Assembly (NCBI RefSeq): GCF_023195515.1
Contig: NZ_JALPKR020000002.1
Span: 5,619,001-5,683,000, forward strand
Length of the DNA: 64,000 nt
From: Variovorax sp. S12S4
Lineage (GTDB): Bacteria > Pseudomonadota > Gammaproteobacteria > Burkholderiales > Burkholderiaceae_C
Direction of reading: 5' to 3'
Both the position numbers and the translations under genes were made by a program. The notes under the pieces are model-generated. The model saw only the letters and a program-made list of their open reading frames with translations, was not told the origin of the DNA and did no database searches. Shown in pieces: positions 8,703-17,810 of the stretch (positions are counted from its first letter, which is position 1; each line of letters starts with the position of its first letter).

Positions 8703-9979
8703 CCTCGCGCACCTCTATCAAATCTCGCGCCGCCGCTGCCGCGCTGGCCGCTGCTTGCTTTGCGCTCTGTTCCCAGGCAAGGGCCCAGAGCGCAGAGACG
8801 GGGCCCATCCGGATCGGAGTTCTCGCCACACTTGAGGGACCATTCGCTCAGGCAGGACAGGACGGCATCCGCGGTGCGGAGTTAGCGCTCGAAGAGTTCA
8901 AAGCCGGAATAGGCGGCCGCAAGGTTGAGCTGATCAAGGAATCCACCAACGGTAAGCCGGACGTTGCCGTTGCCAAGGCGCGCAAGCTGATCGAACTGGA
9001 TAAAGTCGATGTGGTCATCGGGCCACTGTCGGGTGGGGAGGGTCTTGCCGTCAAGGAATATGCCAAGACGGTGCCAACGAAAACGTTCGTCAACGGCACA
9101 TCGGGAGCCCAGGACACGACCCTGCGGGATCCGGCTCCCAACTTTTTCCGCTTCAGCACAGATGGCGCGCAGTGGCAGGCTGGACTCGGTAGCTATGCGA
9201 TCGACGTCAAGGGGTGGAAGCGGGTGGCAGTCGTCGCAGAGGACTACTCGTTTCCCTACTCTCAAGTGATGGGCTTCCAGCAGGAGTTCTGCGCTAAGGG
9301 AGGAAAGATTACCCAGAAGAACTGGGTTCCGATGGGTACCAAGGACTACACCTCGGTCATCGCCAAGCTTCCTCAGGACGTCGACGCTATCTATGTGCTT
9401 CTCGGCGGTTCTGATGCCGTCAACTTCTTCACCCAGTACTACCAGAGTGGCGGAAAGGCATCCATCATCGGCGGAAGTGTCACCGTGGATCAGAACGTGC
9501 TCAGTACAACGGGTGCGTTCCGCAAGAATTTGGTCGGCGCGATCGCAGCCGGTCCGACTGCCGATTCGAATCCCGATCCGAAGTGGGTTGAGTTCAGCGA
9601 TCGCTATCGCAAGGCTTTCCCGGCAGCATTCCCGTCGCCATCTCTCTTTGCTCACGGCTATTACGTCGGTACCAAAGCCGCTCTCACGGGGCTGCAGCAG
9701 GTCAACGGGGACACATCGGGCAACCAGACGAATTATCAGAAGACACTGGCAGGTCTGCGGATGGAAACGCCCACAGGCGCGGTAACGCTCGACGAGAACC
9801 GTCAAGCCGTCGCGGATATTTTCGTCACGGAAGTCGCTCAGGGATCGGATGGCAAGCTGTACAACAAGCTCGTCAAGACCGCGAAAGGCGTCAATCAGAC
9901 CTTGGGCCGCCCGCGTACGGAGTTTCTTGCGCTCGGCGCTGCCGGTCGCGACAACCCTGTTTGCAAGTCACCATCATGA
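8699..9979 (+). CDS. livK: Periplasmic substrate-binding protein of the liv-type importer
   Basis: 426 residues. A Sec signal peptide (basic start, AAAAALAAACFAL core, probable cleavage after SQARA near residue 29) is followed by a type I periplasmic binding fold: IRIGVLATLEGPFAQAGQDG, then VDVVIGPLSGGEGLAVKEYA, then KRVAVVAEDYSFPYSQVMGF. This is the ANF-receptor/LivK class. Lying third in the operon, between permeases and ATPases, is common in Comamonadaceae clusters for aromatic or amide substrates. The ligand cannot be deduced from the sequence. The ATG overlaps the livM stop and its own stop overlaps the livG ATG. Confidence 0.88.
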   Translation: MTSRTSIKSRAAAAALAAACFALCSQARAQSAETGPIRIGVLATLEGPFAQAGQDGIRGAELALEEFKAGIGGRKVELIKESTNGKPDVAVAKARKLIELDKVDVVIGPLSGGEGLAVKEYAKTVPTKTFVNGTSGAQDTTLRDPAPNFFRFSTDGAQWQAGLGSYAIDVKGWKRVAVVAEDYSFPYSQVMGFQQEFCAKGGKITQKNWVPMGTKDYTSVIAKLPQDVDAIYVLLGGSDAVNFFTQYYQSGGKASIIGGSVTVDQNVLSTTGAFRKNLVGAIAAGPTADSNPDPKWVEFSDRYRKAFPAAFPSPSLFAHGYYVGTKAALTGLQQVNGDTSGNQTNYQKTLAGLRMETPTGAVTLDENRQAVADIFVTEVAQGSDGKLYNKLVKTAKGVNQTLGRPRTEFLALGAAGRDNPVCKSPS

Positions 9980-10733
9980 GGTCCGACGACAAAGCGGCCC
10001 TGCTGGAAATCGACAAAGTCTGCGTCCAGTTTGGTGCCGTGCGTGCGGTGAGCGATGTCTCCTTGCGGATCCTGCGGGTGGGCGGCATGCGCTGCTTGGC
10101 ACCAATGGGGCCGGAAAGTCGACACTCTTCAACGCCATATGCGGGACGGTGCCGGTCAGCGCCGGAGACGTCCGTTTTCAGGGGATCCGGCTCGCGCACC
10201 TGGCCGTGCATGCGCGCGCCAGGCTGGGAATCGGCCGCACCTTCCAAACGTCACTGTGTTTTGGTGATCGCAGCGTGGCAGACAACCTGCGGGTGGCACT
10301 GGCCGGTCGCGCCGGCCCTAGATTTGGCTTGAACGCCTGGCCGACATACGGCGCAATAGGCGAGCGGCTGGAGAACGTGTTGGAGCGTTTTGCGTTGAAG
10401 CCCGTATCGGAACTGCCGGTCGGGTCCCTGTCCTATGGGCAGCAACGCGAAGTAGAAATCGCCATGGCCTTAGCGGCCGAACCCACACTCTTGCTCCTCG
10501 ATGAGCCTGCCGCCGGCATGTCGCCGTCCGGGCGAGTTGAACTGCTGGGCCGGCTTCGCGCGTTGCCGCGGTCAGTCACGCTGCTCTTCGTAGAGCACGA
10601 TATGGATGTGGCATTGGCCCTTGCCGACGAGGTAACGGTCATGCGTGATGGCCAAGTGGTGGCGTCGGGTACACCCGAACAAATCCGGTCGAACGAGCTT
10701 GTCAGGGAGATGTATCTTGGCGCAGAACACTAG
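9976..10733 (+). pseudogene. livG: LivG ATP-binding protein, single frameshift
   Basis: Starts with an ATGA overlap at 9976 and reads LLEIDKVCVQFGAVRAVSDV and SLRI, then loses frame at the CC pair 10071-10072. One more C restores PAGGRHALLGTNGAGKSTLF (Walker A), GIGRTFQTSLCF, the signature LSYGQQREVEIA, Walker B LLLLDEPAAGM and the H-loop FVEHDMDVAL, with the stop at 10733. The intact length of about 252 residues is normal for LivG. It partners LivF as the energy-coupling dimer. The lesion falls before the Walker A motif and would abolish function if real; sequencing error is more likely. Confidence 0.85.
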
Positions 10734-11436
10734 TGCGTTGACCATCAGAGGTCTCCATGTCCGGCGGGGATCACTCGAGGTGCTTCATGGGGTTGATCTG
10801 ACAGTTGAACCCGGCAAGCCCGTGGCACTCTTGGGGCGCAATGGCGCCGGCAAGTCGACGCTGTGCGAGGCGCTTCTCGGGTTGATGCAGATTACTGCGG
10901 GTTACATCGATTTCGGCGGAGTCGAGCTGGCCGGATTGCCTCCACAACATATCGCGGCGCAAGGGATCACGATCGTTCCTCAAGGCCGCAGAGTCTTCCG
11001 CTCACTCACCGTCGACGAACATCTTCGGCTCATGGACGGACTCAAGCCCGGGCCGTGGTCAAGGGAACGCGTCTATCGCGCTTTTCCGCGACTGGCGGAA
11101 CGAAAGAGGAACTTCGGCAACCAGCTCTCTGGCGGAGAGCAACAGATGCTGGCTATCGCGCGCGCGCTCATGACAAACCCCCGGCTCATCGTACTGGATG
11201 AACCGTCCGAAGGACTGGCGCCGGCAATCGTCGACGACCTGCTGAAGACGTTATCGCAACTCGATAGCGACGGGGTGTCGATCCTTCTGGTGGAACAGAA
11301 CATGCGGGTGGGTTTGCGCGCGGCTGAGCGCATAGCCGTCATGTCTGCGGGAGTGATCACACTCACAACGGATGCAGATACGTTGAAAGGCGACGTGGCG
11401 CTGCAGCAGCGGGCACTAGGTCTTGCGACAGCATGA
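10717..11436 (+). CDS. livF: Branched-chain-type ABC transporter ATP-binding protein LivF
   Basis: Start chosen as TTG 10717, preceded by GGGAGA at seven bases and overlapping the end of livG by 17 bases; it gives a 239-residue protein, the usual LivF length. Walker A GRNGAGKSTL near residue 40, Q-loop in TIVPQGRRVFRSLTVDEHL, signature NQLSGGEQQMLAIARAL near 138, Walker B LIVLDEPSEGLAP and the H-loop VEQNM are all intact. Earlier in-frame ATGs would lie deep inside livG and add an arginine/lysine-rich leader, so they are unlikely. Confidence 0.88.
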   Translation: MAQNTSALTIRGLHVRRGSLEVLHGVDLTVEPGKPVALLGRNGAGKSTLCEALLGLMQITAGYIDFGGVELAGLPPQHIAAQGITIVPQGRRVFRSLTVDEHLRLMDGLKPGPWSRERVYRAFPRLAERKRNFGNQLSGGEQQMLAIARALMTNPRLIVLDEPSEGLAPAIVDDLLKTLSQLDSDGVSILLVEQNMRVGLRAAERIAVMSAGVITLTTDADTLKGDVALQQRALGLATA

Positions 11437-12212
11437 CAGGCATGACAATGAAACTCTCTGGACGACGAGCTCTAGTCACGGGCGGGAGCGACGGCATCGG
11501 GCTCGCGATCGCCAAGGCGCTGGCCCAGCGTGGTGCGCATGTCTGCATCGTCGGGCGCGACAAGGAAAAGCTCGACGCCGCGATGGATGTCATCGGACGC
11601 GAATCGAGCCAATCAATTGCCGCCGATCTATCCAAGGAGGAAGGGGTTCAAGCGGTTGTCAATACTTTGAGTTCGCAGACGACTTCGCTCGACATTCTCG
11701 TCAACAACGCCGGAACGTCAGTGCTTGTTCCCTTCAAGGAAGCCACAACTGCGGAGTTTCAACTCTCCGTCAATCTCAACATCGCCTCGGCCTACTTCCT
11801 GACGCAAGGCCTTCTCCCGCTCATGGAGCACCGCGCGGCATCGATCATCAACATATCTTCCTACTTCGCCGGGAAGATGCTGCCAGGGAGACCATCGACG
11901 CTCTACTCGCTGACAAAAGGGGCGATCAATTCGTTGACCAAATCGCTTGCGTATGAACTAGGCCCCTCCGGAATTCGTGTGAACGCCATTGCTCCAGGAA
12001 CTGTCGATACCCCGCTGCGCCGTCGAACGATCGAGGTGTTGCCGCCTGAAGCCCGCCAAAAGCTTCAGGCATACGTGGATGGCGCATACCCCCTCGGACG
12101 CATAGGGCGGCCGGACGACCTCGCCGGCATCGCAGTCTTTCTGGCAGGCGATGACTCATCATGGACCACGGGAGGCATCTTTCCTGTCGATGGTGGACTA
12201 ACAAGCGGGTAG
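11433..12212 (+). CDS. Short-chain dehydrogenase/reductase
   Basis: 259 residues of classical SDR type. Cofactor motif TGGSDGIGLA near residue 17, structural NNAGTSV near 91, Ser in IINISSY, and the catalytic YSLTKG (YxxxK) near 157; the C-terminus ends GIFPVDGGLTSG. The ATG overlaps the livF stop by four bases, so it is the last gene of the importer operon and probably oxidises or reduces an intermediate of the imported compound. A second Met at codon 4 or 6 is also possible as start. Confidence 0.88.
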   Translation: MTGMTMKLSGRRALVTGGSDGIGLAIAKALAQRGAHVCIVGRDKEKLDAAMDVIGRESSQSIAADLSKEEGVQAVVNTLSSQTTSLDILVNNAGTSVLVPFKEATTAEFQLSVNLNIASAYFLTQGLLPLMEHRAASIINISSYFAGKMLPGRPSTLYSLTKGAINSLTKSLAYELGPSGIRVNAIAPGTVDTPLRRRTIEVLPPEARQKLQAYVDGAYPLGRIGRPDDLAGIAVFLAGDDSSWTTGGIFPVDGGLTSG

Positions 12213-12342
12213 AGCCGGCGCTCAGGGCGCGTGATGGCGGAACGGATGGCTGAGTTCTGGCGAGAAGACGCAATGGTCTATTCCGAAGACAGCAGTCTCA
12301 TTCTTTTCGTGAACCGTGGGCGATACAAGACAACGGATTCGC

Positions 12343-13296
12343 TCATGACGAGACCTGCAGGTTCTTTCGTTGACTCGGATAGGCGGTCCAAAGCGAGAAG
12401 ACGGCGACCACCACCACCGGAATCAGCATTGCGCCGAGTCCAATTCCGAGTGCGTAGCCGAGGGAGGCCCGCTCGGGCAGGTGGAAGGCCAGGCTGAACC
12501 ACACCAGTGCCACGGACAGCACGACCGCGCAAGTCCACAGAGGCGCGCCGGCGGTACGTTCGCGCAACCGGTCAAGCCGGACGAAGTCCGGTTCGATGTT
12601 GGGTAGAGCCGCCGCTCCTGCCGCGTCCGGCGCAGCCATCGGAACGTCTGCAAACACCGGCTCGCGGCGCTGCTCGAGCCCTTTCAGATTTCGTACCCGC
12701 GGGCGTCCGGGTTCGAACGACCGGGAACTGGAGCTCTGCTTTGCACCGAAATACGTGTTCTTCACTCGCTCGGACTTCGTGAAGTACAGGTACCAGAGAA
12801 AGCTGGAGACAAAGCCGCGGATGGTGCGCCCCATCTCCTCGCCAGTCGCATTGACGCTGAGGAAGGCCCAGCCCGCTCCCACATCGCCGAGGTAGACGAC
12901 GAACGGACTGAGAACCAGAAAGAGCTTGGCATGCGCCACGCTCTCTGGCTCGTACCTCGTGCGGAGCCGGTTGGCCATCCATACCTTCCAAACGATGACG
13001 CCCAGCAGCAGGCACCAGCAGAAGGCCTTGTAAGGCACGTAGCCCGCAAGCTCGAGGACTGCGGGCGTGCGAGCTTCAACATCCGCAAAGGTCCTGAATT
13101 GCGTCCCGATGCTCATCAGGGGACCAAGGACGAACGCCGTGACCAGAAAGAAGCCGAGCCAGCCTTTTGTTCCGTAGAGCGGCTCGCCTTGAACCGCCCT
13201 CTGGCGTGCCGACCGGCGGGTGAGCCATACGCAACCCGCCAGGAGAGCGATGAACAGCAAAAGCGGCACCATCGAGCCAACTTGCTGCGAGTTCAT
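12343..13296 (-). CDS. DUF2569 family membrane protein
   Basis: 317 residues from ATG 13296, with GGGAG upstream; an earlier in-frame Met would add an unlikely polar leader. The first span (VPLLLFIALLAGCVWLT) is followed by LYGTKGWLGFFLVTAFVLGP, the DUF2569 signature, two further spans and a segment SFLWYLYFTKSERVKNTYF that is highly typical of the family. A polar insert of about 80 residues follows, then a last pair of spans. The function of the family is unknown. It stands alone, convergent with the SDR gene. Confidence 0.8.
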   Translation of the reverse strand: MNSQQVGSMVPLLLFIALLAGCVWLTRRSARQRAVQGEPLYGTKGWLGFFLVTAFVLGPLMSIGTQFRTFADVEARTPAVLELAGYVPYKAFCWCLLLGVIVWKVWMANRLRTRYEPESVAHAKLFLVLSPFVVYLGDVGAGWAFLSVNATGEEMGRTIRGFVSSFLWYLYFTKSERVKNTYFGAKQSSSSRSFEPGRPRVRNLKGLEQRREPVFADVPMAAPDAAGAAALPNIEPDFVRLDRLRERTAGAPLWTCAVVLSVALVWFSLAFHLPERASLGYALGIGLGAMLIPVVVVAVFSLWTAYPSQRKNLQVSS

Positions 13297-13587
13297 TTCC
13301 GCTCCCTGGATAGCGCCAAGGCAAGTGCGCCCATCGCGAGGGTGGCGACACCAATCCAATCGAGCCCCTTCTCCCAAGTTCGCATCCGGATTCCCTCCAA
13401 TAGGGCGCGCCCGGAATTTGCCGGTACCGCCCTGATCCTCGACTACCCGAGGCGTCTCCCGGGAGGAGTACCGCCGCTTCTATTCTTTTTACGCACCCGC
13501 TCAGTGGCTGTTTCTATGGTGCGACGTGGATGTTACCTGCAGTAACTCCGGCATACAACATTCGGAGCTGCCCACGCGAAGCGCAGC

Positions 13588-14457
13588 CTACGACGCAGCA
13601 ATCGACTCCTTCACGAAGTCGCCATACCTGCGCAAAGGACGCCCGATGATGGCCTGCAGGCGATCCACTGCGCCGTCGGCCCCCTGCATGCCAAACTTCT
13701 GAATCCCGGCCATCATGAGGCGCATGTCGTAGGCAAGCCACGACGGCCCCTGCCCTGCCATCTGTGCTTCGAAGGCGGCCACGTCGTCTCCGCCGTAAGC
13801 CACGTCGCGGCCCAGCGCGGCACTCCAGATCTTGGCCACCGACTCTCCTGTCAGCAACTCGGGCCCGACCAGCTCCAGCGTTGCGCGCGGCAGCGGCGCG
13901 GGCGCCCCGTCCCGACGCAGCAATTCGGCGACGGCGGCATCCGCAATGTCTCGCGCATCGATCATGGCCACGCCGGTGGAGCCGATCGGCATCGGGTAGA
14001 CGCCGTAGCCCTGGATCACCTGCTGGACCATGCGCTCGTTCTGCATGAAGTAGGCCGGCCGAAGGATGGTCGCGGAAATGTCGAGGCTTTCGATCATTCG
14101 CTCGACCGTGTGCTTGCCGGTGAAGTGCGGCACGTTGGTGAACTTGTCCGCATGGATGACCGACAGGTAGACGACGCGCTCGATGCCGGCCTCGCGCGCG
14201 AGGTTCAGTGCGACCAAGGCTTGCGTCACTTCGTCCGGAGTAACGGCGTTCAGCAGAAACATTGTGCGCACCGACGACAGTGCCGCGCGCAATGAGGGCA
14301 CGTCGGTCAGGTCGCCGACGACCTCCTTGACGCCTGTCGGAAAGCTTTGCTTTCCGGGTGTGCGAACGAATGCGCTGACTTGGGCGCCGGCGCTGGCCAG
14401 GCCTTGGACGACGAGGGAACCGATGGTGCCGGTGGCACCGGTGACGAGAATGCTCAT
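13588..14457 (-). CDS. NmrA-like NAD(P)-binding protein (atypical SDR)
   Basis: 289 residues. N-terminal Rossmann motif VTGATGTIGSLVVQGLASAG, then VVGDLTDVPSLRAALSSV and VYLSVIHADKF, a pattern of the NmrA/HSCARG and QorB-like NAD(P)H-binding group that lacks the YxxxK catalytic pair of classical SDRs. It lies downstream of a quinone oxidoreductase-like gene on the same strand, 51 bases apart, so the two may be cotranscribed under the divergent LysR regulator. Confidence 0.85.
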   Translation of the reverse strand: MSILVTGATGTIGSLVVQGLASAGAQVSAFVRTPGKQSFPTGVKEVVGDLTDVPSLRAALSSVRTMFLLNAVTPDEVTQALVALNLAREAGIERVVYLSVIHADKFTNVPHFTGKHTVERMIESLDISATILRPAYFMQNERMVQQVIQGYGVYPMPIGSTGVAMIDARDIADAAVAELLRRDGAPAPLPRATLELVGPELLTGESVAKIWSAALGRDVAYGGDDVAAFEAQMAGQGPSWLAYDMRLMMAGIQKFGMQGADGAVDRLQAIIGRPLRRYGDFVKESIAAS

Positions 14458-14508
14458 GGAAATCTCCAGGGGTCGAAGGGGAAATGGGTCAGAGAGGTCA
14501 GGGGCCGA

Positions 14509-15438
14509 TCAGCGCGAAAAGTCCGCAACCACCTTGCCGATGCGAGGGTCGGTGCGGTTGCGTTCAATGGCCGCCGGGATGTCGGCGAAGCCGACGACTT
14601 CGCCGAGCTTCGAGATCAGCGTGCCTTCGGCGATCTCCGCCGCCAGCCGTTCCAGCAGATCGGCGTCCGGCTTGTTCATGAACCACAGTCCGCGGCGGCC
14701 GGGCGGCGTGCGTGCAAGGATGTCGGGCGACGAGGTGCCGACGATCGCGCCCTCCTTCTTCAGCACCTGCCAGGAGCGGTCGAGCACTTCACCTCCGACA
14801 TAGTCGAGCACCAGGTCGATGTCCCGCGCGACCGACTCGAAGCGTTGGGCCCGGTAGTCGATGACGTGGTCCGCGCCCAGACTGCGCACATGGTCCAGGT
14901 GCGCGGCCGACGCCGTTGCGAAGACTTCGGCGCCCACCTGCTTGGCGTACTGCACGGCATAGCCGCCCAACCCTCCCGCTGCACCGTGGATCAGGATCCG
15001 CTGGCCTGCGGCGATCGGCCCCGCGTGGTGCAGGCTCTGCCAAGCTGCAACGGCTGCGACCGGAATGGCGGCCGCATGAACGTCGTCCAGGCCGTGCGGC
15101 GTGCGTACCAGGTTCGCCTCGTCGACCGCTACGAAGTCGGCATAGGCACCCAGCCCGCCTAGCGGCCCCATGACGCGGTCGCCCACACGAAAGCGCGAGG
15201 CGCCGGGGCCAACCGCCTCGACAACACCCGCAAGCTCGATACCAAGCACCGCGGGCAGTTGCAACGGAAAAGCCTGCTGAACCAGGCCGTCACGAACTTT
15301 CCAGTCGATGCCGTTCACGCCGGCGGCGCGAACGCGGACCAGAACCTGACCCTGCCCTGCCAAGGGCCTCGTGATTTCGGCGACCTCTGCGGCACCGCCA
15401 TAGGCCCGGATCAGCACAGCACGTTGAGTGGTGGTCAT
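14509..15438 (-). CDS. Quinone oxidoreductase-like medium-chain dehydrogenase
   Basis: Start placed at ATG 15438 (GAGGAAATTGAA before it), giving 309 residues; the upstream in-frame codons run through the divergent promoter region. It has the MDR layout: VRVRAAGVNGIDWKVRDGL, LGIELAGVVEAVGPGASRF, the nucleotide-binding GAAGGLGGYAVQYAKQVGAE and LGADHVIDYR. Zinc ligands of true alcohol dehydrogenases are missing, so it belongs to the NADPH:quinone reductase group. It is divergent from the LysR gene at 15543 over about 100 bp. Confidence 0.88.
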   Translation of the reverse strand: MTTTQRAVLIRAYGGAAEVAEITRPLAGQGQVLVRVRAAGVNGIDWKVRDGLVQQAFPLQLPAVLGIELAGVVEAVGPGASRFRVGDRVMGPLGGLGAYADFVAVDEANLVRTPHGLDDVHAAAIPVAAVAAWQSLHHAGPIAAGQRILIHGAAGGLGGYAVQYAKQVGAEVFATASAAHLDHVRSLGADHVIDYRAQRFESVARDIDLVLDYVGGEVLDRSWQVLKKEGAIVGTSSPDILARTPPGRRGLWFMNKPDADLLERLAAEIAEGTLISKLGEVVGFADIPAAIERNRTDPRIGKVVADFSR

Positions 15439-15542
15439 TTCAATTTCCTCATTTCGAAGTTGCGATGAGGAGAAGATAGGTCGTTGCATTGATAAAACGA
15501 AGACCCGAAAATAAAGACACCTCGTCTCAATTTCGAAACACC

Positions 15543-16418
15543 ATGGACCTGAACGCACTGAGCGACTTCGCGCTCGTCGCAACGAACGGCGGCCTCGGAA
15601 AAGCAAGCCGCGCCAGCGGCAGATCGAAGGCGACGCTTTCACGGCGCATCGCGGACCTGGAAGAGCAGCTCGGTGTGCGGCTCATCGAGCGCAGCGCCCG
15701 CGGGCTCAAGCTCACGGAAGCCGGCCAGTTGCTGATGGATCGCACCGAAGGGCCGATGCACGAGGTGGCCGACGCGATGACTTCCGCACGCGAAGGTTTG
15801 TCGGTACCGCGCGGACGCTTGCGCATCGCCTCGCCGGTGCTGTTCTCCCAGCTTGCGATGGGCCGCATTTCGGCCGGGTTCTGCGCGGCCTACCCTGAAG
15901 TGACGTGCGAGGTGGTGGCGGACGATCGGCTGGTCGACCTCGTCGAGGAGCAGTTCGACGCCGCGATCCGCATCAATCCGAGCCCCGACAGCAGCCTGGT
16001 GGGCCGGTGCTTCGCCAACGACCGGCTGGTGGTGGTGGCCGCGCCTTCCGTGCCGGCGCCAAAGCCAGGCAAGGTCAGCGCCGTTCCCGGCATCGTTTCA
16101 ACAAACTTTCAAGGCGGAAACTGGACGCTCGACGACGGGCGCCTTGTGATCGAGCCAATTCCAAGGCTGAGGCTTTCCTCGTTCCTGATGATTCGCGATG
16201 CTGCGGTCGCGGGCGCAGGCGCCGCCCTCATGCCGCAGTCCATCGCGTGGAACCAGCTGACGCGCGGAGAACTGGTTCAGTGGGGCATGGTTTCGGGTGC
16301 GGAGGTCGCGCTCTGGGTGCTGCATACATCCAGGCGGCTTCCTGCGCCGAAGGTGCGCGCGTTCGTCGACTTCATGTGCGAGCAGTATCCGCAGGAGTCG
16401 CTCGTGCTGAACGGCTAG
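15543..16418 (+). CDS. LysR family transcriptional regulator
   Basis: 291 residues. The N-terminal winged helix reads LSDFALVATNGGLGKASRAS then KATLSRRIADLEEQLGVRLI, followed by the linker helix and a two-lobe effector domain beginning near residue 90 (GRLRIASPVLFSQLAMGRIS). It is divergent from the quinone oxidoreductase-like gene, the usual arrangement for a LysR protein and its target. Its last four bases overlap the convergent TetR gene. The start ATG follows the divergent promoter; a leader further upstream in frame is possible but looks non-coding. Confidence 0.88.
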   Translation: MDLNALSDFALVATNGGLGKASRASGRSKATLSRRIADLEEQLGVRLIERSARGLKLTEAGQLLMDRTEGPMHEVADAMTSAREGLSVPRGRLRIASPVLFSQLAMGRISAGFCAAYPEVTCEVVADDRLVDLVEEQFDAAIRINPSPDSSLVGRCFANDRLVVVAAPSVPAPKPGKVSAVPGIVSTNFQGGNWTLDDGRLVIEPIPRLRLSSFLMIRDAAVAGAGAALMPQSIAWNQLTRGELVQWGMVSGAEVALWVLHTSRRLPAPKVRAFVDFMCEQYPQESLVLNG

Positions 16419-17086
16419 GACACCGGTCGGCTCGCGGCGCGACGCGCGGCCGGCCGCTTCTGCCGCGACACCATTCCCAGGATGGTCTCGAGCAGTTCCT
16501 CCTTGGCCTGCGACGCGGAGATCTCGTCCATGGCTGCCGCGTACGACAAGGCTTCGGCCGCTCCCAGCATGGCGCGCAGCCCGGCCACGCCGATGTCCTT
16601 GCCGGGAGCAAACGGTGCCAGCAGCGCGCGGCACTTCTGCAGAAAGGCCGCTTCCGATTCGCGCTTGAGGCTCTCGAGTTCAGGGGAGCCCGCGAGTGCC
16701 GCGCTCACGCCGGGCAACTCGCGTCCTTGCGCGAGCACGCAATCGACATACGAGCCGGCAATCACCGATGCGCGTCCGGCCAGGGTCGGTTCGCTGTTCT
16801 CGATTGCGGCATCGATCAGCGCGTTCTGCTGCATGTCGAACTCGCCGTAGAGCGCGGCAAGCAGCCCATTGCGCGTCGCGAAATGGTCATACACCACCGG
16901 CTTGGCGATGCCCGCCTGCTCGGCGAGCGAGCCGAGCGTCAAGGCATCGGTGCCCGATTCGCGCACGATGCGCCACGCCACTTCGATGAGCTGGCGGTAG
17001 CGGTCTTGCCGCGAGAGGCGGCGTCGCTTGGGCTCATCGGTCTCGGCTGATGTGGCGCGTGCCTCTTTAACCCCGTGCTTGGGCAT
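16415..17086 (-). CDS. TetR family transcriptional regulator
   Basis: 223 residues. After a basic N-terminal arm, the HTH is at about residues 30-75: QLIEVAWRIVRESGTDALTL, SLAEQAGIAKPVVYDHFATR and LLAALYGEFD. The C-terminal half is a helical ligand domain with no recognisable ligand motif. It is divergent from the flavodoxin-fold reductase at 17166; the gap holds two direct repeats that could be its operator. A typical autorepressing TetR-enzyme pair responsive to an electrophile or quinone is likely but inferred. Confidence 0.87.
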   Translation of the reverse strand: MPKHGVKEARATSAETDEPKRRRLSRQDRYRQLIEVAWRIVRESGTDALTLGSLAEQAGIAKPVVYDHFATRNGLLAALYGEFDMQQNALIDAAIENSEPTLAGRASVIAGSYVDCVLAQGRELPGVSAALAGSPELESLKRESEAAFLQKCRALLAPFAPGKDIGVAGLRAMLGAAEALSYAAAMDEISASQAKEELLETILGMVSRQKRPAARRAASRPVS

Positions 17087-17097
17087 GGTTATGTACC

Positions 17098-17131
17098 AAA
17101 GGTAGGTTAATCAATATACTAAACGTAGGTT
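17098..17131. promoter_or_regulatory. Direct repeats, candidate TetR operator
   Basis: AAAGGTAGGTT (17098-17108) and AAACGTAGGTT (17121-17131) match at 10 of 11 positions and are spaced 23 bases, close to two helical turns. They lie between the divergent TetR gene and its neighbour, in an AT-rich stretch (AATCAATATACT) suited to promoter elements. Confidence 0.5.
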
Positions 17132-17165
17132 GCAACTGTAGCAGCCCTCTTCAACCTCAAGAAGC

Positions 17166-17780
17166 ATGAAAGGAATGTCACGCATGCATGCGCTCATCGT
17201 TGTCGCCCACCCGGATCCGGAATCGCTCACCCACCACGTCGCACGCAAGCTCGCGGAAGGTGTCGCGCTTGCCGATGAAGGCCATACGGCGGAAATTGCC
17301 GACCTTGCAGCGGAGGGTTTCGACCCGCGCTTTAGCGCGGGCGATCATGCCGCCCACAGGAAGCAGGCGCCGCCCGATGCCGACGTGACGCGTGAACAGC
17401 AAAGAATCGACCGCGCCGATGCGCTTGTGCTGGTGTATCCGGTGTACTGGTGGTCCTTCCCGGGGCTGCTCAAGGGCTGGATCGACCGCGTGTTCGCGAA
17501 CGGATGGGCCTACGACGAGCGCGACGGCAAGCTCGTCAAGCGCCTGGGCCACTTGCCGGTGCACCTCGTCGCCATTGGCGGCGCCGACCCTGGAACCTAC
17601 GACCGGCATGGCTACTTCGATGCGATGAAGACGCAGATCGACCATGGCATCTTCGGCTACTGCGGCGCACGCGTGGTGACGTCGGAGTTCCTGCTCGAGT
17701 CCGACCGGCCGGACCGCACCGTTCAACTGGAAGCCGCGCGCGACCTGGGGCGCGGGCTTTTCTCGGCCATTGCCGCTTGA
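17166..17780 (+). CDS. Flavodoxin-fold NAD(P)H oxidoreductase
   Basis: 204 residues (199 if translation starts at Met 17184, as ALIVVAHPDPESLTHHVARK is the true domain start). The NAD(P)H dehydrogenase (quinone)/KefF-type signature is clear: ADALVLVYPVYWWSFPGLLK near residue 85, then GWIDRVFANGWAY and GGADPGTYDRHGYFDAMKTQ. Such FMN enzymes reduce quinones by two electrons. Divergent from a TetR gene that probably represses it. No membrane segment or signal is seen, so it is cytoplasmic. Confidence 0.88.
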   Translation: MKGMSRMHALIVVAHPDPESLTHHVARKLAEGVALADEGHTAEIADLAAEGFDPRFSAGDHAAHRKQAPPDADVTREQQRIDRADALVLVYPVYWWSFPGLLKGWIDRVFANGWAYDERDGKLVKRLGHLPVHLVAIGGADPGTYDRHGYFDAMKTQIDHGIFGYCGARVVTSEFLLESDRPDRTVQLEAARDLGRGLFSAIAA

Positions 17781-17810
17781 GCTGAAAACCAGGGAGTCCT
17801 GGCCATCGCA

